Below the pieces are notes generated by a model. That model searched no databases. It was not told the origin of the DNA and saw nothing but the letters and a program-made list of their open reading frames with translations. The translations under genes and the position numbers were made by a program. From contig JAFGEL010000003.1 in the NCBI GenBank assembly GCA_016931615.1, positions 1 to 32,472 on the forward strand: DNA of 32,472 bases, given 5' to 3'. How positions within the stretch are numbered: the stretch's first letter is position 1; every line of letters begins with the position of its first letter. The stretch is from Desulfuromonadales bacterium. Its GTDB lineage: Bacteria > Desulfobacterota > Desulfuromonadia > Desulfuromonadales > Geopsychrobacteraceae. Below are positions 7,885 through 15,756 of the stretch, in pieces.

Positions 7885-9441
7885 CTACTTTGATTTACCG
7901 AACCAGCCGCTCTTTTCAGCGTAGGCCTCAACCCGGTTGCGACCTTTTTTCTTGGCTGCATACATGGCTTTATCGGCCCGCTCGATCAATTCCGACTTCT
8001 TGATCGGTTTAGCCTTGCCGTCAAACACGGCCAATCCAAAACTGCTGGTGACGCGATAGTCATCACCAGCATAACTGAACGGGTGTTGCTCAATCGCAGT
8101 GCGAATTTTTTCTGCGATGGTCAGGGCATCGGTTTCTCCGGTTTCGGGAAAAACAAAAACGAACTCTTCCCCCCCGTAACGCGCAAGCAGGTCATATTCA
8201 CGAATCAGCCCACCGCAAAGTCTGGCCACTTCTCTGAGAACATAATCCCCCGCCTGATGCCCGTAAAAATCATTGAATTTTTTAAAATTATCAATATCAG
8301 TCAGAATCAGGCTCAGCTGATTTTCCAGCCGAACTGTGCGACTGATTTCCTTGTCGAGAAATTCCTGAAAAAATCGATGATTATAAATTTCCGTCAGTCC
8401 ATCAAGGTTGGCGATCCCTTCAAGATAATTGTTCTTCTCTTCTAATTCGGTCGTCAGTTTTTCAAGCTGCATCTTTGCTTCGACGAGTTCACGGTTCATC
8501 TGCTCATAACTCATGTTGAGCAGGCTGAGTTCGATATTCGCCTTCTGCAGCAGCTCGGGAATTGATGCGGTCCCCTCAATATTCAGGCCGAAATAATCGG
8601 CGGCTTTGGCCACTTCAATATTGGCCTGCTCAAGGATTTCATCGATACTTCTGGTCTCCAGCTTAAACATTTTTTTGGCCCGCTCGCGGAACGGGGCATG
8701 GTAGTCGATCGGGTTTCCCGAATAAAGAATATTGGCCACCAGGGCCGCAAGGTGAACAACCCGAATTTCGGTCTTTAATTCGGGATCGTCCCCGGAATAA
8801 CTGTCCGGGTCATGGTGGCAGGCAATCGGAATGGCCAGGCTGTCGGGAAAGTTCCAGTGCTTGGCAGCCTCTCCACCGATGTAAGCATGATTGGCCCCGA
8901 TGCGTTCATCTTCAAGCTCAAGCAGACGCTTTTCACTCCCCGCCGCCTCTTCCAGCAGCAGGTCGTAAGTATCGCGGTAGGCACAGGCCAGAATCAGTTT
9001 CCCCAGGTTCTGCAACAGGCTCACGGTAAAGACTTCTTCGGGATCCTGATCACTGACTCTAGCCATGATCAGCTTGGAGGCGACAGCCGCCGCCAGCGAC
9101 TCTTCCCAGAAGCGCTCATAGTTGAACCCCTGACCGTGCTGGGGACGTTCCATATTGAGAAAAGAGAATGACAGCACCAGGCTGCGAACGGCGTTGGTGC
9201 CGAGAATCGCCACAGCCTGTTGAATGGTTCCGACCTCGTTGGGGAAATTGTAGAACGACGAATTGACGACCTTGAGAATCTTGGTCGACAGAGAGACGTC
9301 CTGTGCAATCAGCTTGGTGATATCGTAGATCGTCGTTTCTTCTTTGCCGGTAATGTTGATCAATTTCGATGCCACCGTCGATAACGTCGGCAAGGCACCG
9401 CTATCGATCACCCGCTGAAGAACTTGCTCTTTCGTCGGCAT
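7885..9441 (-). CDS. HDOD-GGDEF signalling protein (putative diguanylate cyclase)
   Basis: A 518-residue cytoplasmic protein. Residues ~15-215 form an HDOD domain (KILKVVNSSFYNF, ILGTNAVRSLVLSF), in which the position of the HD metal dyad reads LLQNLGK (Q144, N145), so this domain is not a phosphohydrolase. A helical linker with coiled-coil character (about 290-340: ELSLLNMSYEQMNRELVEAKMQ...) leads to a GGDEF domain. Its active-site loop is YGGEEF (423-427), with an RxxD (REYD) five residues before it, the usual product-inhibition I-site. It is therefore likely to make cyclic di-GMP under feedback control. The ATG at 9441 is preceded by GAGGA at 5 nt. It sits between larA and glcD on the same strand; no direct functional link to them is shown. 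Confidence 0.9.
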   Translation of the reverse strand: MPTKEQVLQRVIDSGALPTLSTVASKLINITGKEETTIYDITKLIAQDVSLSTKILKVVNSSFYNFPNEVGTIQQAVAILGTNAVRSLVLSFSFLNMERPQHGQGFNYERFWEESLAAAVASKLIMARVSDQDPEEVFTVSLLQNLGKLILACAYRDTYDLLLEEAAGSEKRLLELEDERIGANHAYIGGEAAKHWNFPDSLAIPIACHHDPDSYSGDDPELKTEIRVVHLAALVANILYSGNPIDYHAPFRERAKKMFKLETRSIDEILEQANIEVAKAADYFGLNIEGTASIPELLQKANIELSLLNMSYEQMNRELVEAKMQLEKLTTELEEKNNYLEGIANLDGLTEIYNHRFFQEFLDKEISRTVRLENQLSLILTDIDNFKKFNDFYGHQAGDYVLREVARLCGGLIREYDLLARYGGEEFVFVFPETGETDALTIAEKIRTAIEQHPFSYAGDDYRVTSSFGLAVFDGKAKPIKKSELIERADKAMYAAKKKGRNRVEAYAEKSGWFGKSK

Positions 9442-9523
9442 GATTGTCCTCTACGTAGAATTGAGAATCCAGAATATAGAATCGCTAATGCCAGTCTACA
9501 TCCTAAATTCTGACTCCTGACTC

Positions 9524-10804
9524 CTATCTCCTGTCCGCCTCCAGCACCGGCAGCACCATTCCGCCATCCGGGATAACGACAATTTCAGCCCCGGCATCAA
9601 GTTGCGGCAGCACTGAATCAAGGGCGCTTGTCAGGTTCTCGGCCTTTTCCATCCCCATGGTTTCGGTTTCTTCACGGGAAAATTTACTCATCAGCAGAAT
9701 CCGGAAACGTCTGGCCTTGGACAGCACCGCATGAGCCGTTTGACCGTTGATCTGATAATCAGCCCGCAACGCCTGCTCAAATTGGTTCAGATCCTGATAA
9801 CGAAACCAGTCAAAAAAGGTCGGGTGACCAAAACCGTCCCGACACTCCGCGAGCAGGATAATGATACCGCCTTCTTTCACCGCCCGGCACCCGTAATCCA
9901 GGGCTTTCTGAGCCTGGATGAAATTCATATCCTTGGGATCGCCACCGCAGGAGATAACGGCAAGGTCGGCCGCACGCTGCAGTTCGACCTCAAACAGGTC
10001 ACGCACCATATCACACCCGGCCAGATGGGCCTGTTCCAGATCGCCGCTGAACACTCCGAGGACCGTCTTGTGGGGTGACAGCACCGTATTCAGCAGAAAA
10101 TCAGGTTTGACCAGACGGGCGGCCTGCAACAGATTCTGATGCACCGGGTTGCCGTCGAGAACCCCGGTTACCGCACTGGGGTGCTTGCCGCCAACCTCTG
10201 GTGGATTAAACACGGCAAAATGGCTGGCCATGCAGGTTTCACGGCCGGCAACTCCAGGGACCAGTCCCTTGCGCCCACCCCCAAAGCCGGCAAAATAATG
10301 AAACCCGATGGTTCCGGTCACAATCACCCGGTCCGCCTCAACAACCCGGCGACAGACCTCAACCGGGATCCCGGAAGCGGTCGTTCCCAGAAAAACCAAC
10401 TGCTCAGGGTCATCACATTCATGGTCATAGACCGCGATACGTCCATAAAGGGGCCCAAGAATCTTGCGATGTTCCGCTTCCGTCTGCTTGCGATGGATTC
10501 CCAGAGCAATAATGATCTCGATATCCCGGTCAGCGACACCGATCCGATTCAGCTCTTCGATCAGAATCGGCAGATAAACCTCACTCGCCGAATAGCGCGT
10601 AATATCCGAGGTCACGATGGCCACCGTTTCCCCCCGCTGAATCAACTCGGACAAGGGCGGCGAAGCGATCGGCGCGCTCAGTGAGCGACGAATCAAAACA
10701 TCGGCGTTCTCCACCTCGGGCAGGGCTTTAGGACCGATTTTTCTGGCCCCGGCCAGGGAACAGCTCAATTTCTGCCGGCCATATTTCAGTTCAATCGCAT
10801 CCAC
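9524..10804 (-). CDS. larA: LarA-type nickel-pincer lactate racemase family protein
   Basis: A 426-residue protein of the LarA/DUF2088 family. Lactate racemase LarA of Lactiplantibacillus uses Lys184 to bind the nickel-pincer cofactor, together with His108, His174 and His200. Here H104 (LGIHRKQ), H169 and K179 (FHYFAGFGGGRK) and H195 (CMASHF) fall at matching spacing (169→179→195, as 174→184→200). The start chosen is a GTG at 10804, because GGGAG lies 6-7 nt before it and it avoids overlap with the SDR stop 13 nt upstream. An ATG at 10843 would overlap the SDR. Neighbouring glcD/glcF make lactate a plausible substrate, but LarA homologues racemise or epimerise several 2-hydroxyacids. The cofactor-maturation genes larB, larC and larE are not in this window. 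Confidence 0.85.
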   Translation of the reverse strand: MDAIELKYGRQKLSCSLAGARKIGPKALPEVENADVLIRRSLSAPIASPPLSELIQRGETVAIVTSDITRYSASEVYLPILIEELNRIGVADRDIEIIIALGIHRKQTEAEHRKILGPLYGRIAVYDHECDDPEQLVFLGTTASGIPVEVCRRVVEADRVIVTGTIGFHYFAGFGGGRKGLVPGVAGRETCMASHFAVFNPPEVGGKHPSAVTGVLDGNPVHQNLLQAARLVKPDFLLNTVLSPHKTVLGVFSGDLEQAHLAGCDMVRDLFEVELQRAADLAVISCGGDPKDMNFIQAQKALDYGCRAVKEGGIIILLAECRDGFGHPTFFDWFRYQDLNQFEQALRADYQINGQTAHAVLSKARRFRILLMSKFSREETETMGMEKAENLTSALDSVLPQLDAGAEIVVIPDGGMVLPVLEADRR

Positions 10805-10817
10805 AACGGGCTCCCTG

Positions 10818-11603
10818 TCAATAGCCTTTGACCATGCCGCCATCGACCATGATGGCGCTGCCGGTCACATAGGAACTGGCGCCGGACGCCAGAAAAGTCA
10901 CAACCTGAGCAAACTCCAGCGGATCTCCGTAGCGTTGCAGCGGAATGGCCCGGCGTGCTTCTTCGACGATCTGCTCAACCGCAACCCCTCGCTTGTCCGC
11001 TTTGAGCTGGTCAAGATAAGCGGTCCGATCAGTGGCCACACGCCCCGGCGCCACGGTGTTGACCAGAATATTATACGGAGCCAGTTCTTCGGCCAGGCTC
11101 TTACCCAGACCCAGCAACCCCATGCGGTAAACATTGGAAAGCAGCAACCCGGGAATCGGTTGTTTAATCGACGAAGAGGTTACATTGATGATGCGCCCGC
11201 CGTTGCGTTTCAGATCAGGCAGGACTTCGCGAATGATGCGCACATAACTGATCAGGTTGAGTTCAAACGCCCCCTGCCAGGCCTGATCATCAAGCTGCTC
11301 AAAGCCGCCCCCGGGAGGACCGCCGGCATTATTGATCAGAATATCGATCGGCCCCAGTCGCTCACGGGTCACCTTGACCAGTGCCGCAATGTCGTCGGGC
11401 CGGGTGATATCGCAGGGATGACAGTCAACCCGTCCCTGCGCTGTTGCCTGAATTTCCTGACGGGTCAGTTGCAAACGTTGCTCGTCACGACTGGTGAGCA
11501 TCACATCGCACCCCTCCTCCGCCAGCTGTTGCCCGATCGCTTTCCCCAGGCCCTTACTCGACGCAATGACCAACGCCGTCTTGCCTTTGAGTCTCAGATC
11601 CAT
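10818..11603 (-). CDS. Atypical short-chain dehydrogenase/reductase (SDR)
   Basis: A 261-residue Rossmann-fold SDR. The N-terminal cofactor site reads IASSKGLGKAIG (about 13-24) instead of the canonical TGxxxGIG. The NNAGGPPGG and VNTVAPGRVATDR stretches and the C-terminal GSAIMVDGG are standard. The usual YxxxK catalytic pair is not there: aligning LLLSNVYRMGLLGLGKSLA with classical YSASKAAVxGLTKSLA puts Ser at the Tyr position and Arg at the Lys position. A recognised SDR subgroup (BKR_like_SDR_like) shows these deviations. It may therefore bind nucleotide without normal SDR chemistry. GGGAG stands just before the ATG. The gene is 13 nt upstream of larA and probably cotranscribed with it. 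Confidence 0.87.
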   Translation of the reverse strand: MDLRLKGKTALVIASSKGLGKAIGQQLAEEGCDVMLTSRDEQRLQLTRQEIQATAQGRVDCHPCDITRPDDIAALVKVTRERLGPIDILINNAGGPPGGGFEQLDDQAWQGAFELNLISYVRIIREVLPDLKRNGGRIINVTSSSIKQPIPGLLLSNVYRMGLLGLGKSLAEELAPYNILVNTVAPGRVATDRTAYLDQLKADKRGVAVEQIVEEARRAIPLQRYGDPLEFAQVVTFLASGASSYVTGSAIMVDGGMVKGY

Positions 11604-11753
11604 ACATCTCTCCCGTTGGCTGAATGAGCCTCAACAATACTGAAAAAACCGACCTCGAACAAGCGTCGATAAGACTTATTCTTGCAGTTCTACAGGTTGC
11701 TATGCTAAGAGATATTGCTCAATTACCCTTATCTCATGTCGGAGAACCGCACC

Positions 11754-12818
11754 ATGGACTTGAAGATCTTACCCATCGAAAACCCGAAACCACTGATCGC
11801 CAACGAAAACGACCTTGTCTTCGGACAGCAGTTCACTGATCGCATGCTGGTGATGGAATATGATTCAGGTCGGGGCTGGCACTCCGCACGTATTCAACCT
11901 TACGGCCCTTTCCAGCTTGATCCGGCCGCCATGGTCCTTCACTACTCTCAGGAAATCTTTGAGGGGCTCAAAGCCTTTCGCCGTCCGGATGGCAAAATTG
12001 CCATGTTCCGCCCTCAGGACAATGTCGCCCGTTTCAACCGCAGTGCTCGACGCATGTGCATGCCGGAAGTCGATGAAAAGTTTTTTCTTGATTCGCTGCT
12101 TGAGCTGATCCGTTTAGAAGAACGTTGGATTCCCCATAATGAAGGAACCAGCCTGTATATCCGCCCGACCATGATCGCCACCGAGCCGATGCTCGGAGTT
12201 CGACCGGCCAATCGCTATCTCTGCTACATCATCCTCAGCCCGGTCGGAGCCTATTATAAAGGCGGTATCGCCCCGGTCAAAATCTGGATTTCCGACTTTT
12301 ACGTCCGCGCAGCCGAAGGCGGAACCGGAGAAGCCAAAACCGGAGGCAACTATGCCGCCAGTCTTTACGCCGCCAAGCAGGCCGCGGAGAACGGCTACGA
12401 CCAGGTTCTCTGGCTTGATGCCAAGGAAAAACGTTTCGTCGAGGAAGTGGGGAGCATGAACATGCTCTTTCTGTATGACGGTAAAATCGTCACATCGCCT
12501 CTGCACGGTACGGTGCTCGATGGCATCACCCGACGTTCGGTGCTGACTCTGGTCAAGGAGCTGGGCTATGAGGTCGAAGAACGTGCACTAAGTGTTGATG
12601 AAGTGATGGAAGGGGCAAAAAGCGGACGTCTCGAGGAAGCATTCGGCGCCGGAACGGCGGTCGTCATCTCCCCGGTCGGCTCCTTCTGCTATAAAGACAC
12701 CTGTGTCGATCTGGGTGACGGCAAGCCGGGCAAACTGACCATGCAACTGTACAACCAGCTGACTGCTATTCAATACGGCAGACAGCCGGACAAACACGGC
12801 TGGGTGACGCTGTTGTAA
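11754..12818 (+). CDS. ilvE: Branched-chain amino acid aminotransferase
   Basis: A 354-residue class IV PLP aminotransferase of the long (BCAT2-like) type. PLP Schiff-base lysine K195 lies in GGTGEAKTGGNYAASL. The substrate-site segments HYSQEIFEGLKAFRRPDG (63-80), YIRPTMIATEP and FVEEVGSMNMLF are diagnostic. It interconverts Leu/Ile/Val and their 2-oxoacids with glutamate/2-oxoglutarate. The frame is open to 11715, but the ATG at 11754 is preferred: GGAGA lies eight nt upstream and the protein then begins MDLKILPIEN like its homologues. It is divergent from the SDR gene. A strong terminator follows, so it looks monocistronic. Confidence 0.93.
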   Translation: MDLKILPIENPKPLIANENDLVFGQQFTDRMLVMEYDSGRGWHSARIQPYGPFQLDPAAMVLHYSQEIFEGLKAFRRPDGKIAMFRPQDNVARFNRSARRMCMPEVDEKFFLDSLLELIRLEERWIPHNEGTSLYIRPTMIATEPMLGVRPANRYLCYIILSPVGAYYKGGIAPVKIWISDFYVRAAEGGTGEAKTGGNYAASLYAAKQAAENGYDQVLWLDAKEKRFVEEVGSMNMLFLYDGKIVTSPLHGTVLDGITRRSVLTLVKELGYEVEERALSVDEVMEGAKSGRLEEAFGAGTAVVISPVGSFCYKDTCVDLGDGKPGKLTMQLYNQLTAIQYGRQPDKHGWVTLL

Positions 12819-12875
12819 ATTCCAGACTCGTTCCTGCATGGAACAGGGAGTCTGACCAAAAACCGTTAAGTTTTT

Positions 12876-12903
12876 AAGGCCGTTATTTTTAACGGCCTTT
12901 TTT
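12876..12903 (+). terminator. Rho-independent terminator after ilvE
   Basis: A perfect 10-bp stem AAGGCCGTTA / TAACGGCCTT with a TTTT loop is followed by a run of Ts, 58 nt after the ilvE stop. Confidence 0.93.
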
Positions 12904-12928
12904 AACAGAACTTGTTATCTTCTTACCT

Positions 12929-13996
12929 ATGCAGAGAAGAATACACCTCATCATCGCTCTGACTATCGTGCTGATTTTTTCCTGGTCCTGCAGCAGTTCG
13001 GAGACCAAGAATCATTTCATTCAGGACCAAGCCGACCTCTTTTCGGATGCCCAGGAAAAACGGCTAACCACCTTTCAGCAATTGCTTCTGAAAGAACAGG
13101 ATGTTCATTTTTTCGTCGTCACACTCGCTCAGACAACAAACAATATAGACCAGGCAGCTTTAAAGATTTTCGAAGAGGCTGCTCTGGGTTCCGTCACAAC
13201 CGGGGCGCGTGGTTTGCTGCTTGTTATTGATCCCCAGCAGCAACAACTCAGAATTGAAGTCGGGTACGATCTGGAAGGTATTTTTCCTGACGGGTTCATC
13301 GCCGGGTTGGAATACGATCAGATGTTGCCCTTTTTTCAACAGAACCGCATCGGTCACGGCATAGAAGCGCTAACCGAACTGCTCGTGCATCAACTGTCAG
13401 AAGAGACAACATCCGATCGGAGCGGAGAGAAACGCACAACACAGCATTTGAGCGGCGGAGCAGGAGCAAAAATCAGTACGGCTAAACCAGATTCGACGGA
13501 TGTTTACCAACGATCAGAAAGCGTTAGTGAGTACTCAGCCCAGCCGACGCCTTTGGCAACCCTGCTGCAATATCGCGCCAGCCTTGCGGCACACGAAAAG
13601 AGCCCCAGGCTCGATATTTATACTCCTGAAACCAGGGATTTCTTCAGCAGCTGGCTGGTCACGGATGCCCAGCAACAGAACGCCTTGAACATCCTTGAGG
13701 AAAACCTTGCCAATGCCGAAACACTCGAAGAATCCGACTTAGCTGTGGTCAGGTTCCCAGTCGAAAAGCGCCAGGTCTCACCCTATTTTTTCAAACAGGC
13801 CGTATCAGGTTGGCAACTGGATTTTGCCACCATGAGCCAGGTCATCGGCTTCAACCATCGCAACCAGTGGCATTTCCGCTCTCTCGACCACCCTTATACC
13901 TTCGCCTTCAAAGACTGGTCTTTTGATCAGCATGGTTTTCCGCACAGACACCCTGCTGCTGTTCGAGAAAGCGCAGGGGATCCTGAACATCATTGA
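12929..13996 (+). CDS. TPM-domain putative lipoprotein
   Basis: A 355-residue exported protein. A basic N-terminus and hydrophobic stretch (about 5-18) lead to FSWSC, with C21 as probable lipidation site, although Ser rather than Leu/Val stands at -3. Residues ~33-155 form a TPM (TLP18.3/Psb32/MOLO-1) domain: QADLFSDAQEKRLTTFQQLLLKEQDVHFFVVTL...GARGLLLVIDPQQQQLRIEVGYDLEGIFPDGF. A low-complexity Ser/Glu-rich stretch (about 160-200) and a further ~150-residue segment follow that I do not recognise. TPM domains in other bacteria serve in membrane or photosystem maintenance; no substrate is known here. The last 89 nt overlap the convergent glycosyltransferase gene. A start-proximal Shine-Dalgarno is weak. 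Confidence 0.78.
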   Translation: MQRRIHLIIALTIVLIFSWSCSSSETKNHFIQDQADLFSDAQEKRLTTFQQLLLKEQDVHFFVVTLAQTTNNIDQAALKIFEEAALGSVTTGARGLLLVIDPQQQQLRIEVGYDLEGIFPDGFIAGLEYDQMLPFFQQNRIGHGIEALTELLVHQLSEETTSDRSGEKRTTQHLSGGAGAKISTAKPDSTDVYQRSESVSEYSAQPTPLATLLQYRASLAAHEKSPRLDIYTPETRDFFSSWLVTDAQQQNALNILEENLANAETLEESDLAVVRFPVEKRQVSPYFFKQAVSGWQLDFATMSQVIGFNHRNQWHFRSLDHPYTFAFKDWSFDQHGFPHRHPAAVRESAGDPEHH

Positions 13997-15173
13997 CACC
14001 GCCCCAATGCAACAGTTCAGTCGCCCGCGCTTGTGATTCACTTTCACTGGACGGCACTCTCATCAGCAACTGGCGTGTGCGTAGTGCATCAAACCATTGA
14101 TGAAAAGCGCGCAGACGCTGTTGCCGGCTTGAGTGATTGCGGTGAATACGGTTCCAGACCACAGAAAAATTAAGTTCGTTGAGAAAGTCGCTTAATGGGG
14201 GGGATATCCGCTTCGCCTCGCTGAGAATGATTTCCGCCGAATCATCCAGATGATCCTGAACCAGCGTCAACCAGTCCCTGAGGAGCTGAAAAGCGGCCAC
14301 GGAAACGAACCGGTACAGCTGTTTTCCCTCTTCAACCTGGGCCTGAACAGCCCGACCAGTGCCGAAGGGCACCCGTTCAGAAAATCGCGGTGAGGGTCTG
14401 ACCAGGGTTCCGTGCAGCATCGTCACACCGGACACCTTGGCCACCTGTTGCAGAAAATAAAAATCTTCCGCCGCTGAGCGGCGGTTCATTCCCCCCACAG
14501 CAATGTAAGTTTCGGCACGGCAGGCCAGAGTACTGCCGATCGCATGATAGGCGTAGGGTGATCCGGCCAGCTGCAGACCATAGAGATAACTGCGCAGGTA
14601 GAGCTCATAGTCGCGAATCGCACGCTCCTGCTTCAACGTCTTACCAGGCTGATGCTTAAAAGGGATCACCGCACCACCCTGATGTGACTCCGCGAAATGG
14701 CTGAAAACCGCATTGAGATAATTTTCGTCGACCCGGGTGTCGGCATCAAGCGATATCAACAGCGCGTTCTCTAAATCATCCAGCACCTCCAAAGCCAGGT
14801 CGCAACCGATTTTACGCGCCAGTCCGACCCCTTCCTTGGCGGGGAAATCCGCCCCCGGTGAAGCGGCATCGATCCAGGCCAGGTTTAATTCCGGGCAGGG
14901 ACGGCTTTGCAGCCAGTTCAGGGTCCGCTGATTGTCCTGTCGCTGCGACTCCGGGGAATTTTCACAGTTGTTGACCACGATGACAATCAGGGTTTTTTCG
15001 AGATAGTCAAGAGGATTGGCCGCCAGGCAAACAAGCGTTTCCGGCAATGCGGCTGATTCCGCCAGGGCGGGGATGACCACGGCAGCCTGGTAGCATTGAC
15101 GGTCAACCCCCTCCAGCTGCCAGGGGCCTCGAACTGCGCGGGTGCGGAGATATTTTTCCAGTTTTTGTTTCAA
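13908..15173 (-). CDS. Family 2 glycosyltransferase
   Basis: A 421-residue GT-A fold protein. The N-terminal nucleotide-sugar domain starts YQAAVVIPALAES, with VIVVNNCEN after it. The metal-binding DxD-type motif is SLDADTRVD (about residues 140-148), and an AAEDFYFLQQ acceptor/base motif comes later. No transmembrane helix is evident, so it is cytoplasmic or peripheral. The only start codon available upstream of the conserved domain is the TTG at 15173; an in-frame stop lies 10 codons further up, so the start is tentative. Donor and acceptor are unknown. The 3' end overlaps the convergent TPM gene, and no other polysaccharide genes are near. Confidence 0.83.
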   Translation of the reverse strand: MKQKLEKYLRTRAVRGPWQLEGVDRQCYQAAVVIPALAESAALPETLVCLAANPLDYLEKTLIVIVVNNCENSPESQRQDNQRTLNWLQSRPCPELNLAWIDAASPGADFPAKEGVGLARKIGCDLALEVLDDLENALLISLDADTRVDENYLNAVFSHFAESHQGGAVIPFKHQPGKTLKQERAIRDYELYLRSYLYGLQLAGSPYAYHAIGSTLACRAETYIAVGGMNRRSAAEDFYFLQQVAKVSGVTMLHGTLVRPSPRFSERVPFGTGRAVQAQVEEGKQLYRFVSVAAFQLLRDWLTLVQDHLDDSAEIILSEAKRISPPLSDFLNELNFSVVWNRIHRNHSSRQQRLRAFHQWFDALRTRQLLMRVPSSESESQARATELLHWGGVNDVQDPLRFLEQQQGVCAENHADQKTSL

Positions 15174-15207
15174 AACAATCCATTTGAAATGAGCATCAGA
15201 TCAAATC

Positions 15208-15741
15208 CGGCGGGTTGCGTCCCGCCGAAAAAGGAGCGCGGGGTTGCGTCCCCGTACGACGCCATACTCTTTTGTCATACCACAAAAGAGTATGCAGAAA
15301 AGGGCTTCTTCCATTCCTGTCACATGACTTCGGTCATTCTGTTCAACTGTACTCCAAATAACCAGCAGCTACCTCTTTTCAACGAGAACCAAAAGACCCC
15401 GACCTCGCTGCGCTCGCACGGGCTAAACGCAAGCGCCTTACCTCTTAGGGAACTTTTCTACAGGAGTGCAGATTGTCTAAGAAGTCACCTCCTTCATATG
15501 AACTTTGCCATTCTTCACACCAACAGGACAAATTCACCCATCTGAAAACAGTTTTTTGTTTTCAGTGGGGCCTTGCGCTTTTCGTTGCCACGGAGATACA
15601 AATTTATTTGAATGACCTGACCAGCGTCATTCCCACGGAGCAGCGAACACTCGCAAGGGAAATAAGAAAAAGCTTTCTTTTACTTCGTTTTCTTTGGCAA
15701 TCCAAAGAAAATGAAGTCGGCGTGCGGGGCCGAAACCCCGC
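15208..15741. repeat. Hairpin-rich non-coding interval between the GT2 gene and miaA
   Basis: This ~580-nt gap (15174-15756) has no convincing gene but holds at least eight stem-loops. Two are sibling hairpins with the loop TTGCGT (stems 15208-15214/15221-15227 CGGCGGG and 15239-15243/15250-15254 CGGGG). Others are CATACTCTTTTG (15263-15274/15283-15294), ATGAC-TTCG-GTCAT (15324-15337), CTGAAAACA (15542-15550/15557-15565), AATGAC (15611-15616/15626-15631), ACTTCGTTTTCTTTGG with loop CAAT (15682-15717, one G·U) and GCGGGG (15724-15729/15736-15741). GC-rich hairpins with CGGGG/CCCCG stems stand at both ends, suggesting an element with structured termini. Confidence 0.6.
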
Positions 15742-15756
15742 GACCTTGACGTTCTT

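Noticed and set aside
9442-9523. Repeats of AGAAT/ATTCT and ACTCCTGACTCCT type between larA and the HDOD-GGDEF gene, similar in flavour to 3575-3640
   Set aside because: Short, low-complexity similarity. I could not define ends or a shared length.
10805-10843. Upstream ATG start of larA
   Set aside because: It would overlap the SDR gene. The GTG at 10804 has GGGAG and gives the family's length.
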